A stretch of 32,603 bases of DNA from SAR202 cluster bacterium bin90 (GTDB lineage: Bacteria > Chloroflexota > Dehalococcoidia > Lucifugimonadales > JADFKI01): the NCBI GenBank assembly GCA_002238855.1, contig MPND01000039.1:1-32603 (forward strand), read 5' to 3'. The position numbers and the translations under genes were made by a program. The notes beneath the pieces were generated by a model. It did no database searches. It had not been told where the DNA came from and saw only the letters and a program-made list of their open reading frames with translations. This document shows, in pieces, positions 1 to 7,822 of the stretch. Numbering within the stretch: position 1 is the stretch's first letter; every line of letters starts with the position of its first letter.

Positions 1-1005
1 GTCAGGGACATCGATATGATAATTACGGACATCAACATGCCTAGGATGGACGGTCTCAGCCTGCTTGAGCGGATTCCGGACATCAACCCCAATACACGTT
101 CTATTGTGGTCTCCGCGTATGGCGATATGAGCAACATCAGAACCGCAATGAACAGGGGAGCATTCGATTTCGTAACCAAGCCCGTGGACTTCGGAGACCT
201 CAGGGTTACGATTGAGCGCACACTACGCAACCTCACTGAGTGGCGCGATGCGATTTCCTCGCGTGACCAGCTCACGGCATTGCAGAGCGAGCTTGGCGTC
301 GCCAATCAGATTCAGCAGTCCATCCTTCCCACGGTGTTCCCCGCCGAGAACGGTTACAAGATATTTGGAAGTATGGAACCGGCTAAGGAAGTTGGCGGCG
401 ACTTTTTCGACGTCGTGCGTCTGGAGGACGAGTGCGTCGGCCTTGCCATCGCGGACGTGTCCGATAAAGGCGTACCTGCAGCGCTGTTCATGATGTCCAG
501 CCGCACTATGATGAAAGGCGCTGCGATCAGTTCTCGCCAGCCGGGCGAAGTCCTAGGCATGGTCAACTCTATGCTGGCGGAGGACAACGACCCTCAGATG
601 TTCGTCACAGTCCTTTACGCAATCTTCGATCCCGCCACGGGCCGCTTCACATATTCCAGCGGAGGACACGACTCGCCGCTCGTAGTGCACCCGGACGGCA
701 CCTCCGAACTACTTCCCCTCACAGGCGGTATCGTGCTCGGAATCATGCCGGAACTGGAATTCGATCAGAACTGCGTGACCTTATCTCCCGGCGACACCGT
801 AATCTGCTATACGGATGGCGTAACCGAAGCCATGGATGGCGATGGAGAGCAGTTCGGCATCGAACGCCTGCGTCAGACTTTCCTTGAAACTCCACCGCTG
901 GACGCCCACGACGCCGTCCAGAAGATATTTGACGCTGTAAGTGAATTTGCGGGCGGCACCGTCCAGTCTGACGACATCACATGCCTGACGCTCTCTAGAA
1001 GCTAG
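1..1005 (+). CDS. Response regulator with PP2C (RsbU/SpoIIE-type) phosphatase output, 5' truncated
   Basis: The reading frame is open from base 1, so the N-terminal part of the receiver domain lies outside the window. The visible part begins at the phospho-acceptor strand: Asp at codon 10 in TDINMPRMDG, then the conserved Ser of VVSAYGD and the Lys-Pro of TKPVD. A helical linker carries the QIQQSILP motif typical of RsbU-like proteins. The PP2C domain follows, with GGDFFDV, ADVSDKG, SGGHDSP, CYTDGVTEA and the C-terminal SDDITCL, which hold the metal-binding Asp residues. Such proteins couple a phosphorelay to dephosphorylation of an anti-sigma-factor antagonist or similar protein in the cytoplasm; the partner kinase and target are not visible here. 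It is convergent with livF, with 78 bases between the stops and no clear terminator there. The family call is firm and the pathway is unknown. Confidence 0.93.
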   Translation, partial: VRDIDMIITDINMPRMDGLSLLERIPDINPNTRSIVVSAYGDMSNIRTAMNRGAFDFVTKPVDFGDLRVTIERTLRNLTEWRDAISSRDQLTALQSELGVANQIQQSILPTVFPAENGYKIFGSMEPAKEVGGDFFDVVRLEDECVGLAIADVSDKGVPAALFMMSSRTMMKGAAISSRQPGEVLGMVNSMLAEDNDPQMFVTVLYAIFDPATGRFTYSSGGHDSPLVVHPDGTSELLPLTGGIVLGIMPELEFDQNCVTLSPGDTVICYTDGVTEAMDGDGEQFGIERLRQTFLETPPLDAHDAVQKIFDAVSEFAGGTVQSDDITCLTLSRS

Positions 1006-1083
1006 ATCAAGGCGAAACGCGTCTCAGAGCAATCCTTCAGCCTGTCTTAGAGAGTACTCGGATGTGTCCTGCGCGTTCCGCGT

Positions 1084-1794
1084 CTAGCTTCCGAGGAAGA
1101 CCCTCGTCAGAATGTCAGAGTCGCGCACCGATTGCGGTGTCCCATCGTGTGCCACGCGCCCCTTGTCAAGCACATACGCCCGGTCAACTATGTCGAGCAC
1201 GCCTTTGATATTGTGCTCTACGACTAAGATGGTGGTGTTTAGCCTGTCGCTGATCTCAGCTACCTTCTGAAACACTTCTTTAACGACTATCGGCGCGAGT
1301 CCGAGAGTCGGCTCATCTAGAAGCAAAACGTCGGGCGCCGCCATCAGTCCTCTGCCGAGAGCCAGCATCTGCTGCTGTCCGCCCGACATTTGGCTGGCGA
1401 GATCGTTCCGCTTCTCATACAAAATCGGAAAGAGTTCCATCACTGAATCCAGTCTGAGAGCCTTTTCCGCCGCATCATTCAGGTACAGGCATCCCATCTC
1501 CAGATTCTCCTCGACGGTAAGGTGAGTGAACACACGCCTACCCTGTGGCACAAATGAAATTCCCTCTTTCACTATTTCGTGCGTCGCCGCCTCCAGAGGT
1601 TGCTGCTGCCAGTAGACTTCCCCGCCAACGACCGGAGCTAACCCCATTATCGCCTTGAGCACCGTGGATTTCCCTGCGCCGTTCGGCCCCATCACGGCGA
1701 CCATCTCACCTCTGTTTACGCCCAGCGACACGTTGTCCAGCGCGACCACGGCCTCATAATGAACCGATATATCGACCAGCTTCAGAAGCTCCAT
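1084..1794 (-). CDS. livF: Branched-chain amino acid ABC transporter ATPase LivF
   Basis: This is the second ATPase of a Liv-type (HAAT) importer and the last gene of the operon. The 236-residue protein has Walker A GPNGAGKST at about residues 36-44, signature MSGGQQQ, Walker B LLLDEPTLGLAP (the LivF form) and the switch His in VVEH. I chose the ATG at 1794 rather than an in-frame TTG two codons upstream, because AAGG lies six bases before the ATG and overlaps the end of livG, whose stop is at 1804-1806. The tight spacing indicates cotranscription and translational coupling. The substrate cannot be read from the sequence; branched-chain amino acids are usual, but amides, urea or aromatic compounds are possible. 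Confidence 0.95.
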   Translation of the reverse strand: MELLKLVDISVHYEAVVALDNVSLGVNRGEMVAVMGPNGAGKSTVLKAIMGLAPVVGGEVYWQQQPLEAATHEIVKEGISFVPQGRRVFTHLTVEENLEMGCLYLNDAAEKALRLDSVMELFPILYEKRNDLASQMSGGQQQMLALGRGLMAAPDVLLLDEPTLGLAPIVVKEVFQKVAEISDRLNTTILVVEHNIKGVLDIVDRAYVLDKGRVAHDGTPQSVRDSDILTRVFLGS

Positions 1795-1803
1795 CTTCAA
1801 CCT

Positions 1804-2565
1804 TTACGTACCAAGATACGCCTCAATCACTTCTTCGCTTGAAAGAACAACATCCACATCCCCCTCGGCCAGCAGCCTGCCGCTGTCCAGTACGATGAGG
1901 TGATCGGAGAGCTCCCGGACTATGTCCATATTGTGTGATACGAAAAGCACTGTGCGCCCCTCATCCCTCACCTCTTTCATAATGTCCTTGATTCGCTCCA
2001 GCATCTGCGGAAAGAGTCCGGCAAACGGCTCGTCAAACAGGTAAATGTTCACATCCAGCGCCATCGCGCGCCCGATTTCCAGCAATTTCCTCTGCCCGTA
2101 TGACAGTTCCATCGCCAGCGAGTCCCGTTTGTCCCACATGCCCACACTCTGAAGAATGCTCCTCGCCCTTTCCCTGTGGCCTTCACGTGAGCGCTCCATT
2201 AAAGCGGGAAAGACACCGCGGTTCGTCAACACGACCATAATGTTATCCCAGACCGTTATCTGGTCGAACAGCCTAACTTCCTGGAAAGTTCTAGTGATGC
2301 CGTGCTCGGGAGTCTCGTGAGCCTTTACTACCCTCAAGCCTACCCCATCAACAATCACCATTCCTCCATCAAGAGGTAGCGTCCCACTGAGTAGGTTAAT
2401 CAGCGTCGATTTGCCAGACCCGTTGGGGCCCACGATACTGGTCATGCCCTTTCGAGGGATTGAGATTGACAGATCGTCCACCGCCTTGACGGCGCCGAAT
2501 TGCTTGGATATTCCTTCTGTTTCAAGTGCGAACTCGATGCTGGGTTGATCGCTGCATGTGCTCAT
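1804..2565 (-). CDS. livG: Branched-chain amino acid ABC transporter ATPase LivG
   Basis: This is the first ATPase of the Liv importer, 253 residues. Walker A is GPNGSGKST at residues 46-54, the signature is LSYGQ as usual for LivG, Walker B is LFDEPFAGL, and the switch His lies in VSHNM. An open frame continues 57 codons further upstream, but that part reads through livM in another frame and has no family character. The ATG at 2565 shares four bases (ATGA) with the livM stop, which is the normal arrangement for coupled liv genes. LivG and LivF form the nucleotide-binding heterodimer that drives transport through LivH-LivM. Confidence 0.95.
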   Translation of the reverse strand: MSTCSDQPSIEFALETEGISKQFGAVKAVDDLSISIPRKGMTSIVGPNGSGKSTLINLLSGTLPLDGGMVIVDGVGLRVVKAHETPEHGITRTFQEVRLFDQITVWDNIMVVLTNRGVFPALMERSREGHRERARSILQSVGMWDKRDSLAMELSYGQRKLLEIGRAMALDVNIYLFDEPFAGLFPQMLERIKDIMKEVRDEGRTVLFVSHNMDIVRELSDHLIVLDSGRLLAEGDVDVVLSSEEVIEAYLGT

Positions 2566-3617
2566 AGTCTGTATTTCCCAACCAGTCCTTGCGGCCTGAA
2601 CAGCATCAGCAGCACAAGCAGAATACCGAGAACCGCCTGTCGTGCCTGCCCGATGAACTCTGTCGGCAGAAATGGCAGGAACCTCATACCCTCTTCCAGC
2701 AAGACGAATGCCATCGCTCCGAGTAACGATCCCCAAATCGTGGCAAGCCCACCAAGTATCACTATGGAAACCAGCAGTATCGACTCCAGCAGTATGAATG
2801 AGAAGGGATCAATGAAACTCGTCCAGCTTGCGAACAGCCCTCCCGCAAGGCCCGCAATCATGGCGGATATCACCCATATCGCCAGCTTGTAGTGCGTCGC
2901 CTGGTATCCAAAGACCTCTATCGCCTCCTCGTCCTCTCTAATCGCCGTGAGAACCCTGCCGAACGAAGAAGTCACGATGAACCACGCGATCAGCATCACG
3001 ATCGCGAGGAATGCCAGCACGAACAGCATGAACTCCAACTCGCCGCCGAGCGACCAGCCTCCAATCTTCGGCCTGGCAATCTCGTGGATCCCGAACGCCC
3101 CCCTCGTAAGTCCTCGCCAATTCAGGAACACATTGAAAGCTATGATGGCAAATCCAAAGGACACCAGGACATATATGTCGTCCCTGAAACGATTGAATAC
3201 AACGCCCACGGCGATCGCGACTGCACCGGCGAGCAGCACACTGACCGGCAGCGCCGCAAAGAAGGGCCAGGCGAAGGTCGTCAATGCCTCCGTGCGAAGC
3301 TGCTCGTACGCGGGGTTCGAGCTGAGGATCGCCATAGAGTATGCGCCAATTCCAAAGAACCCGATGTGACCGACCGACAGCAGCCCGGCAAAACCCACTA
3401 CGAGGTTCAGGCTCACCGCTAGCATCGCCCATATCGCAAACACCGTGCCCACGGTTATTGCGAAGCCTGCGCCCTGCCACAGCATGAATACGACGGCCCA
3501 GCCAATCACGAACAGGTTCGCCCACAGCTGGATGTTGCCCTTGGACGCCTTCATGAACTGGCGTGGATTCCGAAGGGCCCTCAAATTGTCAATGACAGGT
3601 TCCAAACTAATTCGCAT
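2562..3617 (-). CDS. livM: Branched-chain amino acid ABC transporter permease LivM
   Basis: This is an integral-membrane permease of 351 residues, the usual length for LivM. A short cytoplasmic N-terminus is followed by many hydrophobic segments. The hallmarks are NLVVGFAGLLSVGHIGFFGIGAY, split here as NLVVGFAGLL and SVGHIGFFG near residues 70-90, the cytoplasmic coupling loop GRVLTAIREDEEAIEVFGY, and the ILGGLATIWGSLLGA segment near the C-terminus. The ATG at 3617 follows the livH stop by three bases, and the gene ends in the ATGA overlap with livG. It forms the translocation pore with LivH in the cytoplasmic membrane. Confidence 0.95.
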   Translation of the reverse strand: MRISLEPVIDNLRALRNPRQFMKASKGNIQLWANLFVIGWAVVFMLWQGAGFAITVGTVFAIWAMLAVSLNLVVGFAGLLSVGHIGFFGIGAYSMAILSSNPAYEQLRTEALTTFAWPFFAALPVSVLLAGAVAIAVGVVFNRFRDDIYVLVSFGFAIIAFNVFLNWRGLTRGAFGIHEIARPKIGGWSLGGELEFMLFVLAFLAIVMLIAWFIVTSSFGRVLTAIREDEEAIEVFGYQATHYKLAIWVISAMIAGLAGGLFASWTSFIDPFSFILLESILLVSIVILGGLATIWGSLLGAMAFVLLEEGMRFLPFLPTEFIGQARQAVLGILLVLLMLFRPQGLVGKYRL

Positions 3618-3620
3618 GCA

Positions 3621-4973
3621 CTACCTTCTCGGCAATATGCCTCTGGGCCAGAAGGACAGGAACAGGATGAGCAGCACAAAGGAAATCGCATCCTTCCATT
3701 CTCCTGCGAGGTCCCAGATTCCAAATTGTTCTATCAGACCAAGAACGAATCCACCAAGGATGGCTCCGTACAGGTTCCCAATACCGCCGACAACCGACGC
3801 GATCCATCCTTTGAGCAGAAGAAGCAGTCCCATTCGTGGCTGAATTGCAGTATCGTGACCGCTCAGTATGCCCCCCATCGCAGCATAGATCGCCCCAACG
3901 AAGAAAACAATCGCAATCACGACGGTTGTGTTGATACCCACCACTTTGGATACCTCTTCGTCATCGCCGATCGCTCTCACCGCTTTTCCGAAGGATGTCC
4001 TCTTCAAGACAAAAAGCAAAGCGAGGAAACTTACAATCGCCACAACTATGGAAAATACATTGAACGCCTTCAGATTCGCGCCCGCAATCTTCCAAGGCTG
4101 GCTACCAAATGCCTCTGGCAGCGGACGTGGAGCGCTCTGGAAAACTATCGTGGTGAACGCCGTCAAAGCGAGCAGTATGCCAAGCGTCGCTACGAGCATA
4201 ACGAGCGGTGATCTTGCACGCTCACGCATGTACACGTACAAGCCCCTGTACAGGGCAAGTCCCACAACACCAGCAAGCAGGCAGGAAACTCCCCAGCTAA
4301 GATACAGTCCCGCCCCGGGCGATCCAAATATCAAATATGCGCAGTAAGCGCCAGCCACACACCCGACTATGACGCCGCCCAGAATTGCTGGAAGTGCGTT
4401 GGCATCCGCGAAAGCGGCTCGATATCCTCGATAGAGCAGCCAGCAGACGGCACCAGCTACAATCACGCCGACCACCGGACTTAGCAAATAGTGCATCTGA
4501 GCCGGGAACGTGAGCACCAGCCACATGTATATTCCGGCGATGGCGGCAATCAGGCCATCCGCGACTCTGACGGTAGTGCGTCCAGACCCGCGTCTCCGCA
4601 TGCGAGTATGGAATGCCTCGTGAAACGCCCAGGCAGCCACTCCTGCCGTCACGGCCGCGAAAACTAAGTTCACGACCGGCTCGTTCACTTCATAGCGCCC
4701 GCCAAGAGTATCAAAGGAACGCAGGTAGAACACGCCGTATGCGCCCAATGCCGCGGCCGCGCCATAATAGAGGTCGAAGAACCACACCGTGCTGTACACC
4801 AGTGTGAACCCTACCGCAATCAGGGCATACACGGCGCCCACCGCTAGTCCGTTGAACGTGAACTGAAGTGCCTGCTCAGGAGACTGCGTTATCTTCCATA
4901 CGATATAAAGAGCGGCAGCGGCAGCCATTGTAACTGCCAGCGACGTACCGTGATTTTCGCGGAATCTGAGCAA
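3621..4973 (-). CDS. livH: Branched-chain amino acid ABC transporter permease LivH, enlarged form
   Basis: The LivH family is shown by GLAVGAVYALIAVGFTLVY (residues 42-60), the coupling loop GKAVRAIGDDEEVSKVVGI and the C-terminal VVGGIGNLYGAILGGFVLG. The protein is 450 residues, whereas typical LivH is about 290-310. Most of the excess is an insertion of roughly residues 85-222 that adds about four hydrophobic segments (near 100-118, 138-157, 163-183 and 195-215) before the family sequence resumes at LALYRGLYVYMRERARSPL. The insertion resembles repeats of the module following it. There is also an extra hydrophobic N-terminal segment (residues 12-28). The start is TTG at 4973, preceded by GGAG at a seven-base spacing. 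It forms the membrane channel with LivM. Confidence 0.92.
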   Translation of the reverse strand: MLRFRENHGTSLAVTMAAAAALYIVWKITQSPEQALQFTFNGLAVGAVYALIAVGFTLVYSTVWFFDLYYGAAAALGAYGVFYLRSFDTLGGRYEVNEPVVNLVFAAVTAGVAAWAFHEAFHTRMRRRGSGRTTVRVADGLIAAIAGIYMWLVLTFPAQMHYLLSPVVGVIVAGAVCWLLYRGYRAAFADANALPAILGGVIVGCVAGAYCAYLIFGSPGAGLYLSWGVSCLLAGVVGLALYRGLYVYMRERARSPLVMLVATLGILLALTAFTTIVFQSAPRPLPEAFGSQPWKIAGANLKAFNVFSIVVAIVSFLALLFVLKRTSFGKAVRAIGDDEEVSKVVGINTTVVIAIVFFVGAIYAAMGGILSGHDTAIQPRMGLLLLLKGWIASVVGGIGNLYGAILGGFVLGLIEQFGIWDLAGEWKDAISFVLLILFLSFWPRGILPRR

Positions 4974-5000
4974 GTGGAAACTCCAAGCGAATCAGTCACA

Positions 5001-5027
5001 CGCCCGGCGTATCGCTACAACCGGGCG
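5001..5027 (-). other. Inverted repeat in the livJ-livH gap
   Basis: CGCCCGG at 5001-5007 pairs perfectly with CCGGGCG at 5021-5027, leaving a 13-base loop. It lies between the livJ terminator-like hairpin and the livH start, with no T-run on either side. It could protect the 5' end of a livHMGF transcript or form part of the attenuation region; neither is shown. Confidence 0.4.
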
Positions 5028-5040
5028 AAATAGGCAGTGA

Positions 5041-5079
5041 GAAAAACATTCCGCCCTGCTTAAGATCGCAGGACGGAAT
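5041..5079 (-). terminator. Intrinsic terminator-like hairpin after livJ
   Basis: ATTCCGCCCTGC (5048-5059) and GCAGGACGGAAT (5068-5079) form a 12-bp stem with one mismatch or wobble position and an eight-base loop. Read on the minus strand the stem is followed by GTTTTTC, the expected U-run. It begins eight bases after the livJ stop and precedes livHMGF, so it probably reduces read-through and keeps binding protein in excess over the membrane complex, as in many Liv operons. Confidence 0.75.
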
Positions 5080-5087
5080 GGCAAGGC

Positions 5088-6278
5088 TTATTCTGTTGGA
5101 GCAGGTCCCAGAACCCTGTAACCCTGGTTGTCCTCAGTCCGTTCGGATGTCGGCAGGATCTCTACAACCACATTCGACAGACCGACAACTTCACCATTTG
5201 AGTCAAAGCTGTAATTGCTGCCGATTGCCCCGCTCCAGCTTACATCGTACAGGCAATCCCTAAAGCCGTCGGCGTCCTGATCGTCTTCCGTCTGTTTCAG
5301 GCACTCGGCCGTAATATACACGTCGTCATACGCCGAGCCGAGATACCACGGAAGCGTCACATAATCGTACTTCGCTCTGAAGTTTGCGATAACTTCCTGT
5401 GCCTTCGAATTCGCAGGGTCTAGGTCGGCGGTAATTGCCTTCATGCCGGTTGCGGCCTCTCCTGCAATCTCAAGCGCAGTCGTACCAATCGGCACGATAT
5501 CCGAGTAGATTGGTCCTTCGTATCCCAGTTCGCGAGCCTGCTTGACAATCGTGCCCCCTGTGAACTCGGACTGTGCCGCCACATGCAGCCCGTCGGGATT
5601 CGCGCCTAACAGCTTCGTCAGCTGCGATCTGAAGTCCGTTACATCCGAGGCGTAGCGCTCCTCGCCTACGATCTGACCGCCTCGCTTCTCGAACTGCTCC
5701 ACCGAAGTCCGCCTCACGCCTTCAGCGTAGTCAGTCGCCTCAGTGATAGTCGCCAACGTGCGCACTCCGTCCGCCCACAGCACATTGCCCGTATCTACTC
5801 CGACCTGTGCATCGCTCATGGAAGTGCGGAAAATGTAATCGCCGGCATTAGCTATGTCCGGATTAGTAGCCAGCCCCGAGAACATGACCACGCCTTCCTC
5901 TTCCGCCAGCGGAGCAGCACCAAGCATTGCGCCGCTGCACGAGGTGCCCAGAATTATCTTCACACCATCCACATCAGTCAGCTTCCTGTAAGCCGTGATT
6001 GCGTCCTGTGCGTTGCACTTCTCATCTTCTACAATCAGCTCGATCATGCGCCCGTTGACACCACCTGCTGCGTTTATCTCATCAACCGCCATCTGTTTGG
6101 CTTGCACTGCAACATTGCCATAAGTCTCGCCGGGGCCCGTCACCGACTCCATCACGCCGATTTTGTAAGCCTCGTCACCGCCGCCTATCTCGCCAATGGC
6201 GTCACAGGCAATAACCCCTAAGCCTGCAAACGCCATCGAAAAGAAGACTAACATCCGCCTCAAGTGCTTGGTCGCCAT
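5088..6278 (-). CDS. livJ: Branched-chain amino acid ABC transporter substrate-binding lipoprotein
   Basis: This is a periplasmic-binding-protein-like (Peripla_BP_6) lipoprotein of 396 residues. The ATG at 6278 is chosen because GGAGGG stands just upstream and because it places a classical lipoprotein signal at the N-terminus: two Arg, a hydrophobic stretch and the lipobox GVIAC. Upstream in-frame codons lack family similarity. The mature protein starts with YKIGVMESVTGPGETYG, followed by AVDEINAAGGVNGR and ILGTSCSGAMLGAAPLAEE, which contribute to the amino-acid-binding cleft in this family. An Asp-rich loop, DQDADGFRD, flanked by two Cys lies near the C-terminus. It captures substrate outside the membrane and delivers it to LivHM. 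It is the first gene of the operon. Confidence 0.93.
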   Translation of the reverse strand: MATKHLRRMLVFFSMAFAGLGVIACDAIGEIGGGDEAYKIGVMESVTGPGETYGNVAVQAKQMAVDEINAAGGVNGRMIELIVEDEKCNAQDAITAYRKLTDVDGVKIILGTSCSGAMLGAAPLAEEEGVVMFSGLATNPDIANAGDYIFRTSMSDAQVGVDTGNVLWADGVRTLATITEATDYAEGVRRTSVEQFEKRGGQIVGEERYASDVTDFRSQLTKLLGANPDGLHVAAQSEFTGGTIVKQARELGYEGPIYSDIVPIGTTALEIAGEAATGMKAITADLDPANSKAQEVIANFRAKYDYVTLPWYLGSAYDDVYITAECLKQTEDDQDADGFRDCLYDVSWSGAIGSNYSFDSNGEVVGLSNVVVEILPTSERTEDNQGYRVLGPAPTE

Positions 6279-6871
6279 GACACCCTCCTCTCCGATGCTT
6301 GCATCTACCTGCCTAGTCGAAAATATGCCACCTGTAGGATTTATACCACTAAATGTGTCCATCCGCAATGATTACTGATACTAGACAGTCAAGACCTGCT
6401 TTACTTTATTTTGATTCAACATTCAAATGGCGACTTAGATCCCACACATCTCCGACAAAAGAGTGCAAATCATAGACTCAATTTTGCTTCAAGTTGAGCG
6501 AAGCGAATTCTTATAATATTTCAATAGGGCTTTATTCAGATTTCATGTGAGTCATCGCGGTCTGATGTGCGTTGACCTGACGAATACATGACCACCATAT
6601 TGAGACCTCCCAAGCGAAAGCTGGCGGATGCTTCCACAGTACATCCAACCTCACACAAGATGATTTCCAAATAGAAGAGTTGCTTCAGTCGCCGGAATCC
6701 TGATGCCGGGAAATGGAACTTGAGCCGTCCGAAGGCCTGGCTTACTGGTAGCGCGTTCACTGGCGCAAGAGCAAGAAAATGGAACCAGATCCCTCTAAGG
6801 GGCACCGCCACATTGAGGTACAAGGGTAAGAGAGACGCCTGTTAGGAATCATCCTGAACTGGATTCTCAAA
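6279..6871. other. Long intergenic region between livJ and the DUF502 gene
   Basis: This divergent gap of about 590 bases must hold promoters for both sides. 6380-6535 is AT-rich and contains TATAAT at 6512-6517 on the plus strand, without a well-spaced -35 box. I found no promoter convincing enough to list. The only sizeable open frame (6536-6823, minus) has no recognisable domain or ribosome site. No tRNA-like or terminator-like fold stood out by eye. Confidence 0.5.
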
Positions 6872-7618
6872 ATGGTGACACAGATGCAGAATGGCGACAA
6901 TGGTGCAAAGTCACGAGACGGCGAAGAACCTAAACCCAGTGTGTTGAAGAGGGTTGAAGGACATATTCAGCGCCGGACTCTCGCAGGCCTTCTCGACCTT
7001 GTGCCGGCGCTGGTAACTCTGTTCGTTCTAATTTTCCTGGTTGAAAAGACGGACGGTTTAATCAGGCCGCTGCCAATTGTCAGAGCTCAGCCCTGGGACT
7101 TCCCAGGCATCGGTCTTATCGTCGGAATAGCAGCGTTTTACCTCGTAGGCCTGATGGTCTCGACTCCCTTAGGGCTCAAGTTGTCCGGCTGGAAGGATAA
7201 CCTCATTGGATGCCTGCCTGTTATCAGGAACATTTTCGGCGTTACCCAGCAGGTAATGACATCCTTCACCTCTCAGTACACCTTCAGCCGCGTCGTATTC
7301 CTTGAATGGCCCAGGGAAGGCATGATCGCGATGGGTTTCGTTACCGGGCGTGCCTATTCCGCGAAGTCTAATGAAACTATGGCTATCGTGTATATTCCGA
7401 CGATTCCCAACCCAACCTCAGGCAATATGGCTCTCGTCATGGAAGACGATCTCGTAGAGACTGACATGAATGTTGACGATGCTATGAAGCTTGTCTTCTC
7501 CGGTGGCATAGTTCTCCCAGAAGTGCTCTCTTTTGCCAGAGTGCCGCGAGAAAATACTGAGCAGCTTGACCTCATTGGCAGGTTTGAATCCGAGTCAAAG
7601 TTCCCACCTTCGAAGTAA
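6872..7618 (+). CDS. DUF502 family membrane protein
   Basis: This 248-residue protein belongs to DUF502. A hydrophilic N-terminus is followed by two membrane segments (about residues 37-57 and 78-100) and a soluble C-terminal domain with the family signature YIPTIPNPTSGNMALV, then the MNVDDAMKLVFSGGIVLPE stretch. Its biochemical role is unknown; relatives in plants (LCV/COV proteins) affect vascular patterning, which says little for bacteria. No strong ribosome site precedes the ATG at 6872, and an ATG four codons later (6884) is equally possible. It is read in the same direction as dxs, but dxs has its own promoter in the gap. Confidence 0.85.
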   Translation: MVTQMQNGDNGAKSRDGEEPKPSVLKRVEGHIQRRTLAGLLDLVPALVTLFVLIFLVEKTDGLIRPLPIVRAQPWDFPGIGLIVGIAAFYLVGLMVSTPLGLKLSGWKDNLIGCLPVIRNIFGVTQQVMTSFTSQYTFSRVVFLEWPREGMIAMGFVTGRAYSAKSNETMAIVYIPTIPNPTSGNMALVMEDDLVETDMNVDDAMKLVFSGGIVLPEVLSFARVPRENTEQLDLIGRFESESKFPPSK

Positions 7619-7707
7619 GACTGAAATGACACTCGGTTGGATTATCTGATTTTCCTTCGGCACAACGAACTGTCTATGCAATTTGCTTGAATTAGGTTCC
7701 CTATCTG

Positions 7708-7736
7708 TTGACAGTCATATCCAGTTATTCTACATT
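7708..7736 (+). promoter_or_regulatory. Sigma70-like promoter of dxs
   Basis: TTGACA (7708-7713, perfect -35) and TACATT (7731-7736, -10) are separated by 17 bases. Transcription would start near 7743, leaving a leader of about 80 bases that ends in AGGAG six bases before the dxs ATG. Confidence 0.7.
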
Positions 7737-7822
7737 ATCCTAAGAACAGCCTGCCTCTGATCCGGTGCCTGTGCCCTCGCCCAGCTTCAGATTGAACATC
7801 GACGTCCGCAAGGAGAATCCCG

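Noticed and set aside
1006..1083. Terminator between the phosphatase gene and livF
   Set aside because: Only short, distant complementary words (AACGCG/CGCGTT) are present, without a compact stem or U-run.
2566..2736. 57-codon extension at the N-terminus of livG
   Set aside because: It overlaps livM in another frame, and the ATGA overlap gives a family-typical start.
6536..6823. 95-codon minus-strand open frame in the livJ-DUF502 gap
   Set aside because: No recognisable domain, no ribosome site and mixed composition; not enough to call a gene.
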